A stretch of 64,000 nucleotides of DNA from positions 310,406,092 to 310,470,091 of the forward strand of contig OY282558.1 of the NCBI GenBank assembly GCA_958295665.1. Reading direction: 5' to 3'. Positions 59,941 through 64,000 of the stretch are shown here, one piece after another. A model generated the notes under the pieces. The model did no database searches. It was given only the letters and a program-made list of their open reading frames with translations, and was not told the DNA's origin. Position 1 is the stretch's first letter. The number at the start of each line of letters is the position of its first letter. Source of the DNA: Tipula vernalis (Eukaryota; Arthropoda; Insecta; Diptera; Tipulidae). Position numbers and translations under genes: made by a program.

Positions 59941-61129
59941 AAATTATATAAATAAAATTATAAATATAGAATAAGATAATGTAAATAATTTAATATTAAG
60001 ACTAAGAATAAGATATTGAATGTACTCGTATATCAATTATTTTATTTTTATTTTTTTGAATTAATTATTAAATACATTTTAAATCGAAAATCCCATGTTT
60101 ATATCAATATTAATGGCGTTTATTTCTCGTTTGCATTAAAATTTTAATATTTTCCAACAAAAATTAAAGTTTTCAAAATTAAAATCTACTTTGTAATTTA
60201 AATGGCACTTGAATGTTAAAATAAATGTATTATAGCTGTTTACAATAAAAATCTATTATTTTAAAACAAACGACATAAAGTTTTTGTTTTAAAAATTATT
60301 CATTTAGAACCAAAATAGTCAATTTTTCAAACAGAAATTTTAAATTTTTGGTACAAAATTTACATGATTGTTAAACTAAATAAATCATTTTTATATCTAT
60401 CGTTTGATTTTTTCTTTAGAAAACAAAGTTGCATTCAAATTCGATGCTGGTTCCCACAATTTTGAAATTTTAATTTTTGAACAGGTTTAGTTTCCTCAAA
60501 AAAATTTTATTATGTGGGGTAGTTTTCAGAAATCAGAGAATGTATTAGTACATACATACTTATAAGTATCATTATCATTGGAAACCTTAGTAAACCCTGC
60601 TTTTATTTATTGCAAAAAAATTAAATAGTCTGCACACATTTTCTTTAAACTTATAAAATTAAAAAAATTTTAATCGATACGACTAAGGAGACCAATACCT
60701 TAAGTCGTACTATCTATTAAAACTATTTTAAAAAATCTCCTAAATGCCAAAACTATTTTGAAAAAATATTTCGTAAAACTGCCAAAGGCAAACAAATCAT
60801 GAATATATAACTTATACTAAAAAAACCAAAATGTATTTAACTAGTGTTTTCTTACCAGTTCCACAGACCAGATGAAAATTACACTCAAACGGCTATAAAT
60901 GAATTTGTTTACCAGAAACATTCTAAATTTATTGAAACGCAGATGCTGTCTACTATAAGTACAGCCGAGCAGTATAACTATTTATTATCGATTTAAGCAC
61001 CGATACGACTTAGGCGACTTTCCCCTATGGAATTGATAAATAATTTTGCTTTCTATTTTCGGCCATAACTACAGAATTTCTAAGAACATTTTTTTGTTTT
61101 CAGATAGTAACATCTATTAATTTATCTAG
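59941..61129. other. AT-rich region without recognisable gene
   Basis: Low-complexity AT-rich sequence with frequent stops in all frames. I see no motif, hairpin or tandem repeat that stands out. Confidence 0.5.
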
Positions 61130-61432
61130 CATGCGCGGAGACTTGGAGTCTCCTCTCATGATTACTATAAAAGCTGCGAAGAATTAGAGGAAGGGGAAGC
61201 TGTACTCCATCTACTCTGCACTTGTCCCCGTTTAGCGTTAAGCAGATCGAAAATTTTAGGAGCTCCTCAGTGACCTGGCGGATCTCAATGTGATGGACGT
61301 CAGGTGTATTCAACGCTTCATTGCAAGGTCTGGATGGTTCAATGAGAAGAGCCGAGAAAATTGTATGTGAAATAGCTTTTTGTGCCTATGCTGGTCCCTT
61401 CGGCCATCCACCTTAACTTAACCTAACCTAAC
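61130..61432 (+). pseudogene. 3' end of an RNase-H-type LINE with CCTAA-type tail
   Basis: Plus-strand pieces read 'ARRLGVSSHDYYKSCEELEE' and 'AVLHLLCTCPRLALSRSKIL' and then, after a one-base frameshift near 61262, 'DLADLNVMDVRCIQRF' and 'RSGWFNEKSREN' with a stop near 61363. This CxxC...CTCP...SGWF arrangement is the usual C terminus of insect LINE ORF2 proteins of the I/LOA/Jockey assemblage. After a short 3' untranslated region the element ends in 'TTAACCTAACCTAACCTA' (near 61416-61433), the microsatellite-like tail such elements carry. Only about 300 bp remain, so it is a 5'-truncated insertion. Confidence 0.8.
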
Positions 61433-62580
61433 CTATCAGGATAACGATTTTTAGCTAAAATTTTTTTTAACAAAATAAAATTTTTATCATGGAATTTTGT
61501 ATCCGAAAGTTTTATAATTTTTTGAGTAAGAATTTTGATTGTGTTAATTTTGTAAGAAAAGGGGAGTCAAGAGTGAAAATTTAAGTATCTTCCAGACCAT
61601 ATATCTTTATGATACCAATTCATAGAAATTTTGCCATTAAGTTCATGTATCAAAAGAGTAGCCAAAAATGATTTTTTTTTATCAGGTTCTTTTTCTATTG
61701 TGAATTTAATTCTCGGTTCTATCGAATTGAAAACATCTAAAAAATCATCAACTTTGTCAACTGGGATAGCCGTTATAATATCTACGTAACGAAAGTAGAA
61801 TAACAGTTGAAAATTCAAAGAATTTAGTGCTAAATTTTCTACATATCCCATCAATAAAATTTGCCAAAATAGGACTAATAGGCCAGCCCATTGGTGTGCC
61901 AAATATTTATTTGTAAATTTTATTATTAAATGAGAGTTCTGAATTATTTTACTTTCGTTAATTTACATTCCTCCAATTGTTGCTTATAATATTAGTGACC
62001 CGTTTGCAAACAACATTCATAAATAATGACGATACGTCTAATGACAATAATAGGAAATTTTGAGGGGTTGTAATATTACTAATTTTTTGTTTGATATCTT
62101 CTGAATTGATTATAAAAGAACTGGTTTTTTCCTATATGTATTATGTTTTAAAATATTTCTCAAAAATGTTGATAAACCATATGTTGAACTATCTACTGAG
62201 CTTATAATTGGTCTGTATGATATGTTCGGTTTAAGAATTTTTGGTCATCCGTATAATTTAGGAATAACCGAGTTATAATTTGTTAGGTTCTTTTTTGTAT
62301 TTATATCAATATGTTCGGATTGATTAAATTTTTTTTCTATTGAATTGATTTTAGCTTGGATTGGTGTTGAATTATTTATGGGAATTTGAATGTAAGTATA
62401 ATATTATCATTAAAATATACTATTTATTTTATCTAAATAGTCATTTCTCAATGTCAGAACTGTCATATTTCTGTTAATGAACTAAAATTCCTGGATTATT
62501 TCTTAAAAATGTTTTTGCTTATTTAACATAGCCAAAAATGCGATTTTCGAAAGGTGATAACTTTTTGAATTTGCTCCATC
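61433..62580 (-). pseudogene. Second Penelope-like element remnant
   Basis: Read on the minus strand: 'NSSIPIQ'-type N-terminal linker (weak), 'NYNSVIPKLYG' and 'PKILKPNISYRPIISS' (RT start, near 62220-62280), 'LVILQPLKISYY' in broken frame, a block equivalent to 'GTPMGWPISPILANFI' (near 61850-61900), 'LFYFRYVDIITAIP' (near 61760-61800; catalytic YVDD reduced to YVD), 'IKFTIEKEPDKKKSFLATLL' and 'WYHKDIWSGRYLNFHS' (61567-61720). A further shifted part, 'IKLSDTKFHDKNF' and 'ILAKNRYP', reaches about 61440. No GIY-YIG part is visible beyond the LINE fragment. At least four frameshifts or stops, and clear divergence from the 34643-36885 element, mark it as a different and older family. Confidence 0.8.
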
Positions 62581-63734
62581 TTCATGATCTGGTATTATAT
62601 TTATGAAACGGTTTCGGATATCAATTTTATCTACATAATTTAAACCAAAAATCTCACTTTCAATACATAATATATAATTTACAAATATGGAACCGAATTA
62701 CATATAGTTGGCGGACAGAATTTATTGCCTAGTGTTCAATTTACTATTATAATTGTAGAAATTTCACAAACCTGCCACTAAGATTATGCATTTGATCTGT
62801 GACGGAGCCAGCTCTGTATTTAATTGTAATGAGTCTTAGACCAGTTAGCAACATTAAAATGCTAAAATATTAATTAGTTCCTAAAGAATGAAGGATGATG
62901 GATGATAGTTCGTTCCCTTTACAATGAAATTATAAATAAACTTTTAAGATACGTTTATAAATAAATAATACTTCCAAACTATGCATCATTGGATGTTTAA
63001 AGTTAATTGAAATCTGAGTTAGCTTTCTCAGGTATTTCTGAACTGAAAGCAAACTAATCAATTACTTTATTATGAAGTACCATTTAGTAACCAACTACTT
63101 CATTTCCTGTACAATCAAACCCAAATGTTAATTTATTTCAACATTAATTATTAATTTGAAATTCAACCCACTAGACACTCTAAAATTAAATAGAATTACT
63201 CGTCTAAATTTCCAACTAAATGGCAATCTAAATTAATCCCTACAATTTTAATAAACTTTAAAATAATAAATCTGAATAATATACAATTATAGAGCTCAGC
63301 ACATAAATATAAATAAAGGAGCATTAATTTTGTAGGCCTGCTCTGTAAATAAAGATAAATTACTTAAATTCAGAAACAATTCAGATATCCAGAACTAATA
63401 GAACACTCCCTGCAATTTGCAAACCATTTAATTAACAAATAACAATAGTTTTATAATAGAATAAAACAACAACATAATAGCGTTTTTTTAGTTGCTCCCT
63501 ATAGCTGCTTTTGAGAGCCGTCATATATAAAGTGACTCCCGAAGAGAGAACAAGAGCCAAGTATTTGTATTGTAAGTTTTACTATTACTAAATAATTGAA
63601 TTAAAAATGAAAGTTTGATGATAAATAAATTTAAGTATAGAAAAATGATGGCTCTCGATAGCGATCGCAAGCGAATAAAAAAACACAGCTATTATATTTA
63701 TTTTTTAATGGCTCCTAAAATCGGTATTTCTTAA
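62581..63734. other. AT-rich region without recognisable gene
   Basis: No gene is seen. A short inverted pair (GAGAGCC[G/A]TCAT near 63512-63524 and its complement near 63647-63658) suggests a small foldback of about 150 bp. Otherwise the sequence is low-complexity. Confidence 0.45.
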
Positions 63735-63870
63735 TGGATTTTAGTGAAATTTGACATTTGCTTTGGAAATGGTATTCTAAAATGATTTTTAGATAAATAA
63801 CTGGAATATAACTAGGACGGAACTTGGATATTTCTAGGTAATCTGAAATTGGTTCATTCGTGTACAGACT
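63735..63870 (+). repeat. Dispersed repeat related to the insertion at 43529-44418
   Basis: Shares, in the same order, 'GTGAAATTTGACAT', 'TTGGAAATGG', 'ATTCTAAAATGATTTTT', a 'CTGGAATAT' and 'GGAACTT' with the reverse complement of about 43680-43880. Substitutions and small gaps occur between the blocks, so the two are diverged members of one family. Confidence 0.6.
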
Positions 63871-64000
63871 CCAAATTATTTAGATGATCTCGCACCACAA
63901 ATTAAATGTCTGCAAATTTATTTTACTTATAATAATGTTTTTGTAAAACATAACAAAATTTAGCATAATTTAGTAGGAATTCAAAATAAAATAGTTTAAT

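Noticed and set aside
61122..61313. 63-codon minus-strand frame
   Set aside because: It is the antisense of the LINE C-terminal coding remnant on the plus strand.
61412..61436. Interstitial telomere (CCTAA)n
   Set aside because: Only about three imperfect units are present and they directly follow a LINE 3' untranslated region, so an element tail is the simpler reading.
1..64000. tRNA, rRNA or other standard RNA genes
   Set aside because: I looked for tRNA-like arms and conserved box A/B motifs while reading and found none convincing; a covariance search would be decisive.

Overview
The window is a gene-poor, AT-rich piece of a eukaryotic nuclear genome, almost certainly an arthropod and probably an insect. 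The reasons are the transposon content (Penelope-like, Harbinger, PHD-finger LINE and RNase-H-type LINE remnants), a GT-AG-like intron in one decayed transposon gene, and the absence of any bacterial gene organisation. I see no convincing host gene. The only long intact reading frame is the reverse transcriptase/GIY-YIG protein of a Penelope-like element.

Positions 1-4026 hold AT-rich sequence, one copy of a dispersed repeat (1974-2611), a G-run tract and a foldback hairpin. Positions 4027-33816 are one uninterrupted satellite array of about 210 monomers (base unit 140 bp, about 21% GC by hand count of one unit). The array is hierarchical. Each monomer contains three 22-bp sub-repeats. Monomers are arranged in 5-, 6-, 8- and 11-mer blocks of 724, 842, 1122 and 1519 bp, each starting with a 164-bp marker monomer. 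Eight blocks (60 monomers) form an 8415-bp super-repeat that recurs with exactly the same length, about 2.7 times between 5759 and 28412, with only a few private single-base differences. Diverged monomers lie at both edges, and the left edge carries a 718-bp tandem duplication that includes unique flank.

Positions 34643-36885 are a Penelope-like element on the minus strand, truncated at its 5' end. It is bounded by near-identical inverted copies of its 3' end, each carrying a compact hammerhead-ribozyme motif. One motif keeps the conserved core; the other has lost the invariant G.

Positions 36886-64000 are a transposon graveyard: a two-gene Harbinger remnant (40450-42080), a large foldback (42127-42548), a PHD-finger LINE on the minus strand (about 42590-46500) interrupted by an 890-bp insertion, a 42-bp minisatellite (47189-47441), three decayed genes of widespread but uncharacterised transposase-like metazoan families (47653-49263, 52007-53792, 58480-59940), the 3' end of a second LINE with a CCTAA-type tail (about 61130-61432), and a second, older Penelope-like remnant (61433-62580). 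Several inverted-repeat and dispersed elements link distant parts of the window. The nested satellite beside dense, decayed mobile elements suggests pericentromeric or other constitutive heterochromatin (inference).
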